Assembly: GCA_001028025.1 (NCBI GenBank)
Contig: LDAQ01000137.1
Span: forward strand, 1-63,763
DNA: 63,763 bases
Reading direction: 5' to 3'
Source of the DNA: Faecalicatena fissicatena
GTDB taxonomy: Bacteria; Bacillota; Clostridia; Lachnospirales; Lachnospiraceae
Part shown: in pieces, positions 41,808-50,676 of the stretch
How positions within the stretch are numbered: position 1 is the first letter of the stretch
Layout of the letters: each line of letters opens with the position of its first letter
Notes under the pieces: model-generated
Told to the model about the DNA's origin: nothing
The model's database searches: none
The model's input: only the letters and a program-made list of their open reading frames with translations
Made by a program: the position numbers and the translations under genes

Positions 41808-41889
41808 CTACTGATTCCATTCTCCGTATTTTGCAGTTACTTTATCTTTAATCATCTGACAGAATTCGTCCGTCTAATTTCTTTACCAT
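41808..41889 (-). pseudogene. collapsed remnant of a second iron-containing dehydrogenase gene
   Basis: It begins ATGGTAAAGAAATTA (MVKKL; the intact gene starts MAKKL) at 41889 and then jumps to codons for TDEFCQMIKDKVTAKYGEW, the C-terminus of the intact dehydrogenase at 49292-50326, ending at TAG 41808. About 950 bases between are missing and the junction shifts the frame. Both ends of the old gene survive, so it arose by an internal deletion of a former paralogue that once stood between the operator array and the aminotransferase. Confidence 0.88.
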
Positions 41890-41899
41890 AATTTTCTCT

Positions 41900-41936
41900 T
41901 CTTTTTATTTATAAATATTATTTATAAATACTATTT
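41900..41936 (-). promoter_or_regulatory. operator array of 13-bp units (aminotransferase side)
   Basis: AAATATTATTT (41913-41923) and AAATACTATTT (41926-41936) plus a half-conserved unit at 41900-41910 are spaced exactly 13 bases apart. The same array occurs before the dehydrogenase at 50375-50411. The unit AAATANTATTT is almost palindromic. Confidence 0.75.
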
Positions 41937-42011
41937 AATATTATGATATAACGAATCTTTCTGTATGTCAATCCTATATCCCAAATTGTTTTACTTATTT
42001 TATTCTTCCAT

Positions 42012-43490
42012 TTATTCATCGGCTGCTGCCTCCGTCTTCTCTTTTCTTACACGGACTTCCTGCATGCAGACATTCAGTTTTTTGTCACTGAGCCCATAGA
42101 ACATCTGCAGTACAAAATGAATCACCGTCACCACTGCCGGGATGACAAACGCCAGAATCAAAAGCCAGTTCAGCGTGGAATTTGACTGCGCCCTGTTCGC
42201 TACATAGCCGGAACCGTCCAGAAGAATCCCCATAATCTGTGCTCCCAGCGCAGCACCGATCGTAATACAGAAACCATTGATTGCGGAAATGATCCCTGCC
42301 TGTCCTTTGCCGTTCTTCCATTCTCCATAGTCAACCGTCGCCGGTATCATGACATTAGAGAATGAGTAATAAGTCCCGCTGAATATTCCGTTTAGGACAA
42401 ATACCACAAACAGGGGCCCGAACTGCATGGAATTCCCCGCAACACCCGGTCCGTACCATCGGCACATAATAAAAAGCAGTATGCTGCACCCGGCGCTTGC
42501 CGCCATGCAGAACTGATAAGCTCTACCCGTATCCCGGAACATTCGGATCAGAGGCTTCATAATAAATACCCCTGCCATAAGAGCTACCGTAAACGCAAAC
42601 ATGGCCACCGAATAGAATCTTTTGATTCCCAGGTAATATGTAAAGACATAGATCACCATGCCGTTCTTGATGGCCTGCATGATCTGCTTGAGTATCTCTC
42701 CGCCCTGCAGGATAATTGCCGGACGGTTCTTACCGAAGCTTTTGAGCTGTGCTGACAGGTTTTCATGCTCCACCTGATGCAGATGCTCTCTGCAGGATCC
42801 GTCCCGGTTCAGTTCGTATTTTTTACTCATACATACATTCAGGATCTGAAACAGCATCACCGTCAGTCCGATAGTTACCGCCGCCCAGAAGTATCCCCGT
42901 GCCGGATCCGCGCCTTCTCCCCCAAAGAGGTTGACAAGAGGAAGGAACAGAGATGCTGCCACAACCTGCGCCAGATTGGTACATACACTTTTGATCACAG
43001 CGATAGTCTCTCTCTCCCGCGGGTTCCTTGTCATATTGCAGAACTGTGCGATCTGGGGCATAAAGGAAAAAGTCGCGCCAATGGACCCGAAACATCCGTA
43101 ACATATAGCCGCCCAGGCAATCTTCAGTCCCGTACTCTCAGTCGGAAGCGCGGTGAAGATTCCCACAAACAAAAGAAACAGGGGCGCAATCCCGAATATT
43201 GCCCAGGAGCGGTAACGTCCCCACCGGTAACAGACATTGTCCAGCATGTAGCCTACCCACAGATCCGTAAAGCAGTCCGCGAACCTTGCCACAAGCATAA
43301 TCGTTCCGGCAACCGTTGCACTTAATCCCACAACGTCTGTGTAAAAGTAAACGAGATAATATCCGAAGATGACCCATGACACCTGAAAGCTGTATGCCCC
43401 GTACATACTGTGGACAATTTTATCATACCATGGAACCCTGGCTGTTGTTGACGTAAAGTCGATATCATAACGGTCACGTATTCCGCTCAC
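42012..43490 (-). CDS. GPH-family (MelB-like) sugar:cation symporter
   Basis: 492 residues with twelve membrane segments. GTIMLVARFADCFTDLWVGYMLD near residue 60 is the GPH-family loop with the cation-site Asp residues; GNSMQFGPLFVVFVLNGIFSG and MIPATVDYGEWKNGKGQAGIISAINGF are also typical. GTG at 43490 has GGGAGGT seven bases upstream and is the likely start; the ATG 63 bases upstream has none. It could import a glycoside or uronide alongside the ABC importer of the same block. Confidence 0.87.
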   Translation of the reverse strand: MSGIRDRYDIDFTSTTARVPWYDKIVHSMYGAYSFQVSWVIFGYYLVYFYTDVVGLSATVAGTIMLVARFADCFTDLWVGYMLDNVCYRWGRYRSWAIFGIAPLFLLFVGIFTALPTESTGLKIAWAAICYGCFGSIGATFSFMPQIAQFCNMTRNPRERETIAVIKSVCTNLAQVVAASLFLPLVNLFGGEGADPARGYFWAAVTIGLTVMLFQILNVCMSKKYELNRDGSCREHLHQVEHENLSAQLKSFGKNRPAIILQGGEILKQIMQAIKNGMVIYVFTYYLGIKRFYSVAMFAFTVALMAGVFIMKPLIRMFRDTGRAYQFCMAASAGCSILLFIMCRWYGPGVAGNSMQFGPLFVVFVLNGIFSGTYYSFSNVMIPATVDYGEWKNGKGQAGIISAINGFCITIGAALGAQIMGILLDGSGYVANRAQSNSTLNWLLILAFVIPAVVTVIHFVLQMFYGLSDKKLNVCMQEVRVRKEKTEAAADE

Positions 43491-43683
43491 ATCTTCACCT
43501 CCCCCCACACCCGGCATGCTCCGCATTTCGCGATGAATCTGCCATAGCTTCATTATAACTCAAAGTTTTCATAAAATGAACAACACAGTACTGATTTTCC
43601 TGTATTCCTAAGCATCGTTTATGCGGTCTCATTTCTTAAACCTCTTTCTTTCATATTTCGTAACGGTTCAGAAACATGAACAG

Positions 43684-44310
43684 TTACCATACTTCTTCTA
43701 GTTTTCTTAAAACTGCCTCTGCAAACTGCTGATGCCCCTGCGCAGAAAAATGGATTCCGTCCGGCTGGTAGTCACTTACATATCTGCCCGCGTCCATAAA
43801 CGCTGCACCGTATCTTTCTGCAATTTCTTTATAGATTGACGGCAGCATCTTCAGCTTTTCTGCAGATGTCCCATCGATCTCACCATTTGGCTGTACAGGC
43901 TCCCGGATTCGTGCAGGCGCTGCCAGCAGGATTTTGGTCTGTTCGGATTGCATCCAGTAAAGCGTTTCTTTGATCCCTTTCAGCAATTCTTCCAGTTCCA
44001 TTCCGATCTCATACGGTGACAGCCGGTATCTGCATTTTGTATCATTCGTACCCAGCAGCACAATGATCAGATCCAGAGGATGATGTGACATGAGGCACGG
44101 TATAAGATATTCCAGGCCGCTTCGAAACGGCTGCACCCGGTCTTCCACTGCAATTGTGCGGCTGCACAGTCCTTCCTCGATCACCCTGAAACCGTCCCCC
44201 AGCTGCTCCTGTATCCTGCCGGTCCAGCGGATCTCCCACGGATAACGCACCAGATCGCTCCCCCGGTACCCCCAGGTGTTCGAATCCCCGTAACACAGAA
44301 TCTGTTTCAT
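43684..44310 (-). CDS. SGNH/GDSL hydrolase
   Basis: 208 residues, cytosolic. Block I is CYGDSNTWGYRG with the nucleophile Ser, the Asn block is LLGTNDTK and the catalytic Asp-His pair is in PDGIHFSAQGH. The closest type is that of arylesterases and carbohydrate deacetylases. In this block it may remove acetyl or other acyl groups from imported amino sugars. It is 42 bases after nagB. Confidence 0.9.
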   Translation of the reverse strand: MKQILCYGDSNTWGYRGSDLVRYPWEIRWTGRIQEQLGDGFRVIEEGLCSRTIAVEDRVQPFRSGLEYLIPCLMSHHPLDLIIVLLGTNDTKCRYRLSPYEIGMELEELLKGIKETLYWMQSEQTKILLAAPARIREPVQPNGEIDGTSAEKLKMLPSIYKEIAERYGAAFMDAGRYVSDYQPDGIHFSAQGHQQFAEAVLRKLEEVW

Positions 44311-44352
44311 ATCTGCCTCCCTCTGTCCGATGCCAGTTGTATTCCCGGCTAT

Positions 44353-45072
44353 CTAAGGCAGCGCGTCTTTGTCTGCGATGAGAATCACATTGGGGTGAAA
44401 TCTCAGAATAGTCCCGGGAATCTCCGGCGTCACATCCTCCTTCAGTACCTTTTGCAAAATCTCTGCTTTATCTGCCCCGCTGACCAGCAGAAGGATCGTC
44501 TTTGCCTTCATAATCGTACCAATTCCCATCGTATATGCCTGACGCGGAACATCTTCTTCCCTCTCGAAAAAGCGTTTGTTCGCCTGGATCGTGGCCTGAT
44601 TCAGGTCTACACACTGTGTATTCTCCGAAAAGCTGCCGGATGGTTCATTAAAACCGATATGCCCGTCGTGCCCAAGCCCAAGCACCTGAATATCTACAGG
44701 CCCCAGATTCAACAGAACCTTATCATAATCTGCACACGCTTTGATGCTGTCCTCCTCCATACTGTCAGGGATAAATGTATGTTCCGGACAGATATTCACT
44801 TTAGAAAAGAAATGTTCTTCCATATAATAACGGTAACCCCGCGGATCCATCTTTTTAAGTCCCTTATAATCATCCAGGTTTACAGTGCTGATCTGCGTGA
44901 GATCCAGATCTCCCTGCTCATATTTCCGGACCAGATTTTTATACATCCCCATCGGAGTAGAACCGGTAGCAAGTCCCAGAACGCTGTCCGGTTTCCATGT
45001 AATCTGTGCCGCCAGAATATTGGCCGCCTTTCTGCTCATTTCTTCATAATTCTCTGTTCTGTAGATCTTCAT
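44353..45072 (-). CDS. nagB: glucosamine-6-phosphate deaminase
   Basis: 239 residues. Conserved blocks: LGLATGSTPMGMYKNLV, VNLDDYKGLKKMDPRGYRYYM (active-site Asp), GLGHDGHIGFNEPSGSF (His/Glu pair) and the C-terminal HPNVILIADKDAL. It converts GlcN6P to fructose-6-phosphate and ammonia. The start at 45072 has AAGGAGA close upstream; the longer frame does not. It points strongly to amino-sugar use. It follows the ROK kinase gene after 65 bases. Confidence 0.93.
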   Translation of the reverse strand: MKIYRTENYEEMSRKAANILAAQITWKPDSVLGLATGSTPMGMYKNLVRKYEQGDLDLTQISTVNLDDYKGLKKMDPRGYRYYMEEHFFSKVNICPEHTFIPDSMEEDSIKACADYDKVLLNLGPVDIQVLGLGHDGHIGFNEPSGSFSENTQCVDLNQATIQANKRFFEREEDVPRQAYTMGIGTIMKAKTILLLVSGADKAEILQKVLKEDVTPEIPGTILRFHPNVILIADKDALP

Positions 45073-45137
45073 TTTCGTTCTCCTTAATACCCGCTTTGTT
45101 TTAATAAATGAGGGGGTGCTGCACACCCCCCTGTCTT

Positions 45138-46061
45138 TTATCTATGTTTCATCTTTCTCCTTGCAAATAGAGCCGCACCAACTACACCTTTGCTTTCCAC
45201 GTCTTCTGAGTAAACATACCGGAAGCCGTACTGCATAACATCCTTCCCCGTAGCCTCATTGACTGCACGCTCGAACTCCTCCCTCGGGAACCCGGGCATC
45301 TCCATCACTCCGCCCCCGCCCACCATGACTTCCGGATTGAAAATAGTCGCCATCACCGCAAACACATGGGCGCAGGAATGAATAAATTCTTTCAGAGGCT
45401 TCTCTTTTCCATGCTTCAGGAACAGCTCCTTTATCCTGGTATCCGGAAAATATTCTCTTCGGATTTCCTGAAGTCTCCAGCCGGATGCATAACATTCACA
45501 GCACCCCCGCTTTCCGCAGCTGCACAGAATATCTCCATTGTAAAAAGGAATATGTCCCAGATCCAGGGCCGCTCCGTCTTTTCCGTCGAGCATCTGGCCG
45601 TTCATCAGCACGGCCGCCCCTACTCCGGTTCCTATATAAATTCCTATGATTACAGAATCCTGGTTCAGCCGATTCGCCATCACATCATATAAAAGTATAT
45701 TATTTGTATCGTTATTTACATAGACAGGTACATGTAAAAACGACTCGATTTCTTCTGCCATGTTTCTGTTTATAAAGACCGGGGCTCCCTCTGTATTTCG
45801 AATATTAGTGGTGCAGATCACCGTCTTCTTATCATTCGCCACGGAAGACGGCACGCCGATAGATACAGCCTCAACTTCCGTAATATGGTTTTCTTCAATA
45901 TATTCACTGATAATTGCGTTCAGCTCTTTCATAGGATCCGCGGCACGGGCGATTCTGTCACTTTTTATTTTGCAGAAGGATACTACTTCATGATTCTCTT
46001 CTACTGCACCGATTCTTAAGTTGGTTCCACCCAAATCGATACCGATAATCGCTTTTCCCAA
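45138..46061 (-). CDS. ROK-family sugar kinase
   Basis: 307 residues. The ATP site is GIDLGGTNLRIG, the catalytic Asp region YVNNDTNNILLYDV, the sugar/phosphate loop GIYIGTGVGAAVL and the zinc site H-x9-CSCGKRGCCECYASG. It should phosphorylate an imported hexose or N-acyl-amino sugar; allose- or N-acetylmannosamine-type kinases look closest. It lies between the ABC permeases and nagB, where a substrate for NagB or its precursor would be made. Confidence 0.9.
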   Translation of the reverse strand: MGKAIIGIDLGGTNLRIGAVEENHEVVSFCKIKSDRIARAADPMKELNAIISEYIEENHITEVEAVSIGVPSSVANDKKTVICTTNIRNTEGAPVFINRNMAEEIESFLHVPVYVNNDTNNILLYDVMANRLNQDSVIIGIYIGTGVGAAVLMNGQMLDGKDGAALDLGHIPFYNGDILCSCGKRGCCECYASGWRLQEIRREYFPDTRIKELFLKHGKEKPLKEFIHSCAHVFAVMATIFNPEVMVGGGGVMEMPGFPREEFERAVNEATGKDVMQYGFRYVYSEDVESKGVVGAALFARRKMKHR

Positions 46062-46082
46062 AAAATCACCCTCTTTCTTCTT

Positions 46083-46907
46083 TTATTTCACTGCTCCCAT
46101 GGTCATGCCCGCAACCATATGCTTCTGGACTATGATTGCAAAAATCAGAACAGGAATTGTGATGACTGTGCCAACCGCGGCAATCTGCCCCCACAAAGTC
46201 CCCTGGGGCGTCATCATACCCGGAATCGCAACCGGCATGGTGGCTGTATCACGTCCGGTCAGGATCAGGGCCATCAGGAATTCATTCCATGAATTAATGG
46301 CACAGAATACCGAGGTTGCCGCCAGCCCGCTTTTTGCCAGCGGTATATCAATCGAAACAAAAACCCTGAACCAGGAGTATCCTTCCACCCGTGCCGCCTC
46401 GTCAATCTCTTTTGGCACTGCATCAAAGAAGCCTTTCATCATCCAGACAATAAACGGCAGATTAAAAGATATATGTGCAATAATGATTCCCACATAGCTG
46501 TTAAGCATACCGAATTTACTCATAATCAGATAAAGCGGCAGCGCCAGAACTACAAACGGTGTAAATCTGGTTCCCAGCAGATAGTTCAGCATCAGCTTAT
46601 CGCCCCTGGTCTTAAATCTGGAAAATGCAAATGCGGACGGAAGGCCGATCAGCATACCGATTCCTACCGTAGCCAGCATAACAATCAGACTGTTTTTCAG
46701 GCTTGTCAGCATCCCTCTTTCAATAAATGCCTGGTAATAATTATCCAGTGTTGCCTGGAAAAAGATCTTCGGAGGTATGGAGAATGCATCCAGCTTGGTC
46801 TTAAACGACGTCAGCACCAGCCACAGATATGGAAGCAGGGTAATGGCAATAAAAATGATTAAAACAATGTATATAATAACGGCTCTTCTTCCTCTTTTTC
46901 GCTTCAT
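46083..46907 (-). CDS. sugar ABC permease, MalG type
   Basis: 274 residues, six membrane segments. The EAA loop is EIDEAARVEGYSWFRVFVSIDIPLAKSG near residue 185. Its ATG adjoins the stop codon of the MalF-type gene with no gap, so they are coupled. It belongs to a CUT1 importer; no ATPase is encoded in the block, so a shared MsmK/UgpC-like ATPase from elsewhere is expected. Confidence 0.94.
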   Translation of the reverse strand: MKRKRGRRAVIIYIVLIIFIAITLLPYLWLVLTSFKTKLDAFSIPPKIFFQATLDNYYQAFIERGMLTSLKNSLIVMLATVGIGMLIGLPSAFAFSRFKTRGDKLMLNYLLGTRFTPFVVLALPLYLIMSKFGMLNSYVGIIIAHISFNLPFIVWMMKGFFDAVPKEIDEAARVEGYSWFRVFVSIDIPLAKSGLAATSVFCAINSWNEFLMALILTGRDTATMPVAIPGMMTPQGTLWGQIAAVGTVITIPVLIFAIIVQKHMVAGMTMGAVK

Positions 46908-47804
46908 TTAGTCATCCCCTCCCATTGCAACTTTCTGGTACACCATTCCACATGCGACCAGTATAATAAACAGAACCACACAGATCGCCGCGGCATAACT
47001 GAATTTGAAGGCCGTAAATGCCTGACGGTAGGTATAGATGTCAATCACTTCGGTCGCATTCCCCGGACCGCCTCCTGTTAAGATATATGGTTTATCAAAT
47101 TCTTTAAATGTCTCCATCGCCCTCAGAAGAATGCTGACTGCCAGCACCGGTTTCATCAGGGGAAGGGTAACGTATCTGAATGTATGCCATTTACCGGCTC
47201 CGTCCACTTCTGCCGCCTCATAAAATTCACCGGATATGGCCTGAAGCCCTGCAAGGAAGGTCAGTCCAAGATAAGGGGCCCATTCCCATACATCCATAAT
47301 GATGATAATCACCATGGCGGTAAACGAATTATCCGTCAAAACCGTGGGCAACGGTAGATGCAGCTTCTCCACCAGCCAGACATAAAGCCCGAACTGCGGA
47401 TTCGTAAAAAAGCTGAACATCAGGCCGATTACCAGCGGAGCCACCATCATGGGAATCAGTGTCAGAGAGGTAAACAGCTTCCGACAGGCCGGAATACTGT
47501 TCAGCGCCATTGCCAGAGCAACGCCGATGATTACTTCCAGGATGACGGCAAAGAACATAAAAATAAAGGTTTTTCCCATGGAATTCATGAGTTCCGGATC
47601 CTGGAACAGGGCAATATAATTTTTCAGCCCGACAAAGGTGTGCTCACTGCCCGGATTGGACAGCTGATAATCAAAAAAGCTGATTTTCAGGGTGTACAGC
47701 AGCGGTACCAGGGTAATCAAAGTAAGTGTAATAAACGTAGGTAAATGAAATCTGATCGCCAGTGTAGTATAATTCGTTAATTTTTTCTGTTTCCTGTGTC
47801 TCAT
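46908..47804 (-). CDS. sugar ABC permease, MalF type
   Basis: 298 residues, six membrane segments. EAA loop: EFYEAAEVDGAGKWHTFRYVTLPLMKP near residue 200. The ATG at 47804 has GGAAGG seven bases upstream; the ATG two codons earlier is too close to it. Partner of the MalG-type permease and of the binding protein at 47876-49267. Confidence 0.93.
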   Translation of the reverse strand: MRHRKQKKLTNYTTLAIRFHLPTFITLTLITLVPLLYTLKISFFDYQLSNPGSEHTFVGLKNYIALFQDPELMNSMGKTFIFMFFAVILEVIIGVALAMALNSIPACRKLFTSLTLIPMMVAPLVIGLMFSFFTNPQFGLYVWLVEKLHLPLPTVLTDNSFTAMVIIIIMDVWEWAPYLGLTFLAGLQAISGEFYEAAEVDGAGKWHTFRYVTLPLMKPVLAVSILLRAMETFKEFDKPYILTGGGPGNATEVIDIYTYRQAFTAFKFSYAAAICVVLFIILVACGMVYQKVAMGGDD

Positions 47805-47875
47805 AGGCATCCCTTCCTGTGCGGGAGATGCCTGTAAAAGGCATTCTCCCTGACACTCTTACTTTTATTCAGTTT

Positions 47876-49267
47876 TTACTGATAAGTGACGGGTAACTTG
47901 CCGTCCAGGATTTTTTCAAATTCCGATGCCGCTTTATCCAATGCCTCTTTCGGCGTTGTCTTACCGGCCAGTGTGTTAGATAATTCCAGCATCAGGACAT
48001 TGTCCATGTTATTCCATTCTGCGATACGCGGACGCGTGCTGCTGATTTCATAGGCATCCTTACTCGCCTGCCAGTATGGAAGTTCGTTGAGTTCTTCATC
48101 GTCATAAACAGACTGCAGATTAATAAAACCGCCCTCTAAAGCAATTGCCTTCTGTACTTTTGGTGTGTTAAACCACTGCATGAATACCCAGGCTGCCTCA
48201 GGATTCTTGGAATCTGTCGGAATGTAGTATCCCCATCCGCCGTAATGCGCGGCTTCTGCTTCCCCTACCGGCACTGCGCCGTATCCCATCTTGCCCGCTA
48301 CTGCGGATGCTGATGTATCTTCCAGGGCAGGTGCGTTGTCATTGAAAATAATAGCCATGGCGGCAATACTCTGCTGCAGCTCTGTTGTCTGTTCATCCCA
48401 TGTCTTGGATGTGACTCCCGGAGGTGCATATTGGGTCAGGTCTGTAAAATATTCCAGGGATTTGACACACTTATCGCTGTTAACGGCAATATTTCCCTCT
48501 TCATCAAAGATGCCTCCGCCAAACGACCACATATAGTTCATCCACTCACAGGTTGTCGCACCATGGCGTTTTCCTTCCATCGAAACTCCATAGAAATCCC
48601 GGTCCAGGGTCTCGCCTGCCAGCTTCTCACCTTTTGCACGGGTGAAGAATTCTGCTGCATCGCGGTATGTATCCCAGTCTTTTGGAACTTCCAGGTCATA
48701 ACCATACTTTTCTTTAAAAGCAGCTTTCTCCTCCTCGTTCTCGAACAGATCTTTGCGGTAAGCAAAGAATCCGATACAGGAGTTGGCGGGAACACCATAC
48801 ATGGTTCCCTTCCAGTTTCCGGAAGCATCCCACATAGCATCGATAATGTCGTCCGGATTATAGTCCGGAATAATTGCCAGAGATTCGTCTTTCATAAAAG
48901 GCTCTATGGACTGGATATAATCGTTTTCCACCATATTTCCAAGGAACTGGTACGCAGATGCCACGATGTCATATGCACCCGATTTACTCTCGAAAGCCAG
49001 TGTTTCCTTCTGTACAACGTCATCGTAAGGTGCCATCTGGAGCTCTACTTTTATCCCGGTGAGTTCTTCAAAATCATCCAGCTGAGACTGAAGTGCAATT
49101 GTCGGGGTCTGCTGCTCAGCAATCATATAAAGTGTCGTTCCTTCAAACTTACGGGCACCTTCTCCTTTACCTTCTGATGTTTCCTTTTTAGATGAACCGC
49201 ATCCTGTCGTAAATATCATCATTGCCGCAAGCGCAAGTGCGGCTGCTCTTGTTAATCTCTTCCTCAT
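47876..49267 (-). CDS. extracellular sugar-binding lipoprotein (CUT1)
   Basis: 463 residues. Signal with lipobox IFTTGC ends at residue 23, then a Lys/Glu/Ser linker. The mature part has the typical binding-protein stretches PTIALQSQLDDFEELTGIKVELQMAPYDDV and AAWVFMQWFNTPKVQKAI. It probably binds an oligosaccharide or glycoside for the MalFG-type permeases. It follows the dehydrogenase gene by 24 bases in the same transcript. Confidence 0.93.
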   Translation of the reverse strand: MRKRLTRAAALALAAMMIFTTGCGSSKKETSEGKGEGARKFEGTTLYMIAEQQTPTIALQSQLDDFEELTGIKVELQMAPYDDVVQKETLAFESKSGAYDIVASAYQFLGNMVENDYIQSIEPFMKDESLAIIPDYNPDDIIDAMWDASGNWKGTMYGVPANSCIGFFAYRKDLFENEEEKAAFKEKYGYDLEVPKDWDTYRDAAEFFTRAKGEKLAGETLDRDFYGVSMEGKRHGATTCEWMNYMWSFGGGIFDEEGNIAVNSDKCVKSLEYFTDLTQYAPPGVTSKTWDEQTTELQQSIAAMAIIFNDNAPALEDTSASAVAGKMGYGAVPVGEAEAAHYGGWGYYIPTDSKNPEAAWVFMQWFNTPKVQKAIALEGGFINLQSVYDDEELNELPYWQASKDAYEISSTRPRIAEWNNMDNVLMLELSNTLAGKTTPKEALDKAASEFEKILDGKLPVTYQ

Positions 49268-49291
49268 AAAATCCCCCGATCCGGAAATTGA

Positions 49292-50326
49292 TTATTTCCA
49301 TTCACCATATTTTGCAGTTACTTTGTCTTTGATCATCTGGCAGAACTCGTCTGTCACTTTGAAATCATTCACTACGGTGTACCAGTATCCGTGGCTCTCC
49401 AGAAATTCTTTTTCATATTTAATTGCTGCAAATACATCGTCCCATGTGATTCCCATGCCTTCCGGACGGATCTCCACGCCTGCTTTATGTATAATATCCA
49501 GGATACCGTCAGGATCATTGCCGCCCATTGCAGAACCCACAAAGATTCCAAGGCATACCGGCTGTCCGTGAATAAATTTCTTCTTTGTCATGTACTCTAA
49601 TGTATAGAATAAGAAGTGGTCGCTTCCCTCGATCGGTCTTGGGTTCCAACCGTTATTGTGGAAAGCTCCGCCGCCCCATCTCAGTCCTTCTGTCAGAATA
49701 CGGATTCCCTTTTCATTCAGTGCATAAATATCGTCAAGGCCGTCTACAACTGACTGATATACTTCTCTTACTTCGTCTGCCATATCCTGGTCATATGCCC
49801 ATTTCTCTTCGCATTTTCCCTGATCCGCTGCATATTTCCAGTCAAACATGGAGTTGTTGTAGCAGAGAACATCGCAAACACCGCTTCTGTTGAGAGCCTT
49901 CGGTCCGTTCTGGATCACGTCATAATCTACATATACTGCTACCGGCTCTACATATCCCACATATTTTACTACGCTGTCGAAACGAACTCCTGCGCGGTGT
50001 CCGAATACTGCATTTGTAGCGATAGAGGTCGGTACCTGATACAGAGGCATGTGGCTCTTCCATGCTACCATCTTCGCATAGTCCACAGCCTGGCCGCCGC
50101 CAAGACCGATTACGGATTCAAACTTCGGAAGGCTGTCTACATTGGCCATAATCTCATCGTACTCCAGTGTCTTTACAAAATGCACGATGCAGTCATCATC
50201 AAATTCATCTTTAAATGTATCCCACAGGTCTTCCATGGTAACAACCAGATAAGGTCTCTGCACGATATTCTTGAGTTCTCCTACCAGATTTCTTCCGTAA
50301 ATTGTTGTAAATAATTTCTTTGCCAT
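49292..50326 (-). CDS. iron-containing dehydrogenase of the G1P-dehydrogenase/DHQ-synthase-like superfamily
   Basis: 344 residues. The NAD site is SVIGLGGGQAVDYAKMVAW; the probable metal ligands are Asp in GVCDVLCYN and His in GSDHFLFYTLEY and FIHGQPVCLGI. It differs from typical alcohol dehydrogenases and may act on a sugar phosphate or amino polyol. It is the first gene of the importer block behind an operator array and has AGGAGAG upstream of the ATG. A nearly deleted paralogue (41808-41889) stands before the aminotransferase. Confidence 0.88.
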   Translation of the reverse strand: MAKKLFTTIYGRNLVGELKNIVQRPYLVVTMEDLWDTFKDEFDDDCIVHFVKTLEYDEIMANVDSLPKFESVIGLGGGQAVDYAKMVAWKSHMPLYQVPTSIATNAVFGHRAGVRFDSVVKYVGYVEPVAVYVDYDVIQNGPKALNRSGVCDVLCYNNSMFDWKYAADQGKCEEKWAYDQDMADEVREVYQSVVDGLDDIYALNEKGIRILTEGLRWGGGAFHNNGWNPRPIEGSDHFLFYTLEYMTKKKFIHGQPVCLGIFVGSAMGGNDPDGILDIIHKAGVEIRPEGMGITWDDVFAAIKYEKEFLESHGYWYTVVNDFKVTDEFCQMIKDKVTAKYGEWK

Positions 50327-50374
50327 GATTTTTCTCTCCTTTTTCTTTTTTCATCATTTATTGGTTTTATTCCT

Positions 50375-50411
50375 AAATAATATTTCTAAATAGTGTTTAT
50401 AAATATTATTT
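50375..50411 (-). promoter_or_regulatory. operator array of 13-bp units (dehydrogenase side), in the gap 50327-50676
   Basis: AAATAATATTT (50375-50385), AAATAGTGTTT (50388-50398) and AAATATTATTT (50401-50411) are spaced exactly 13 bases apart. They lie about 50 bases before the dehydrogenase start. The rest of the 350-base gap has only the terminator at 50545-50584. Confidence 0.78.
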
Positions 50412-50544
50412 AACATTATATTAACAATGCACATGCGATTTGTCAACTCTCACAAATTCACAAAACCGAGAGGGAAATTTTGTGCATTTCCTCCAAATAA
50501 CAAAAAAACGCCACCCATTCGCATATCTATCACTCAATAAACAT

Positions 50545-50584
50545 AAAAGGCCATGTCCTTCAATCTTGAAGGACATGGCCTTTT
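50545..50584. terminator. perfect 18-bp hairpin terminator
   Basis: AAAAGGCCATGTCCTTCA (50545-50562) pairs perfectly with 50567-50584 around an ATCT loop, giving A and T ends on both strands. It ends the defence-like operon, which stops at 50677. Confidence 0.93.
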
Positions 50585-50676
50585 GCCTAGAATACCGGCT
50601 CCGCTGCACTTTTCCTATACTTCCATATCGCCAGGAAGCATGCTTAGTTTAAATATACTTTCATCCTATCCAGAAA

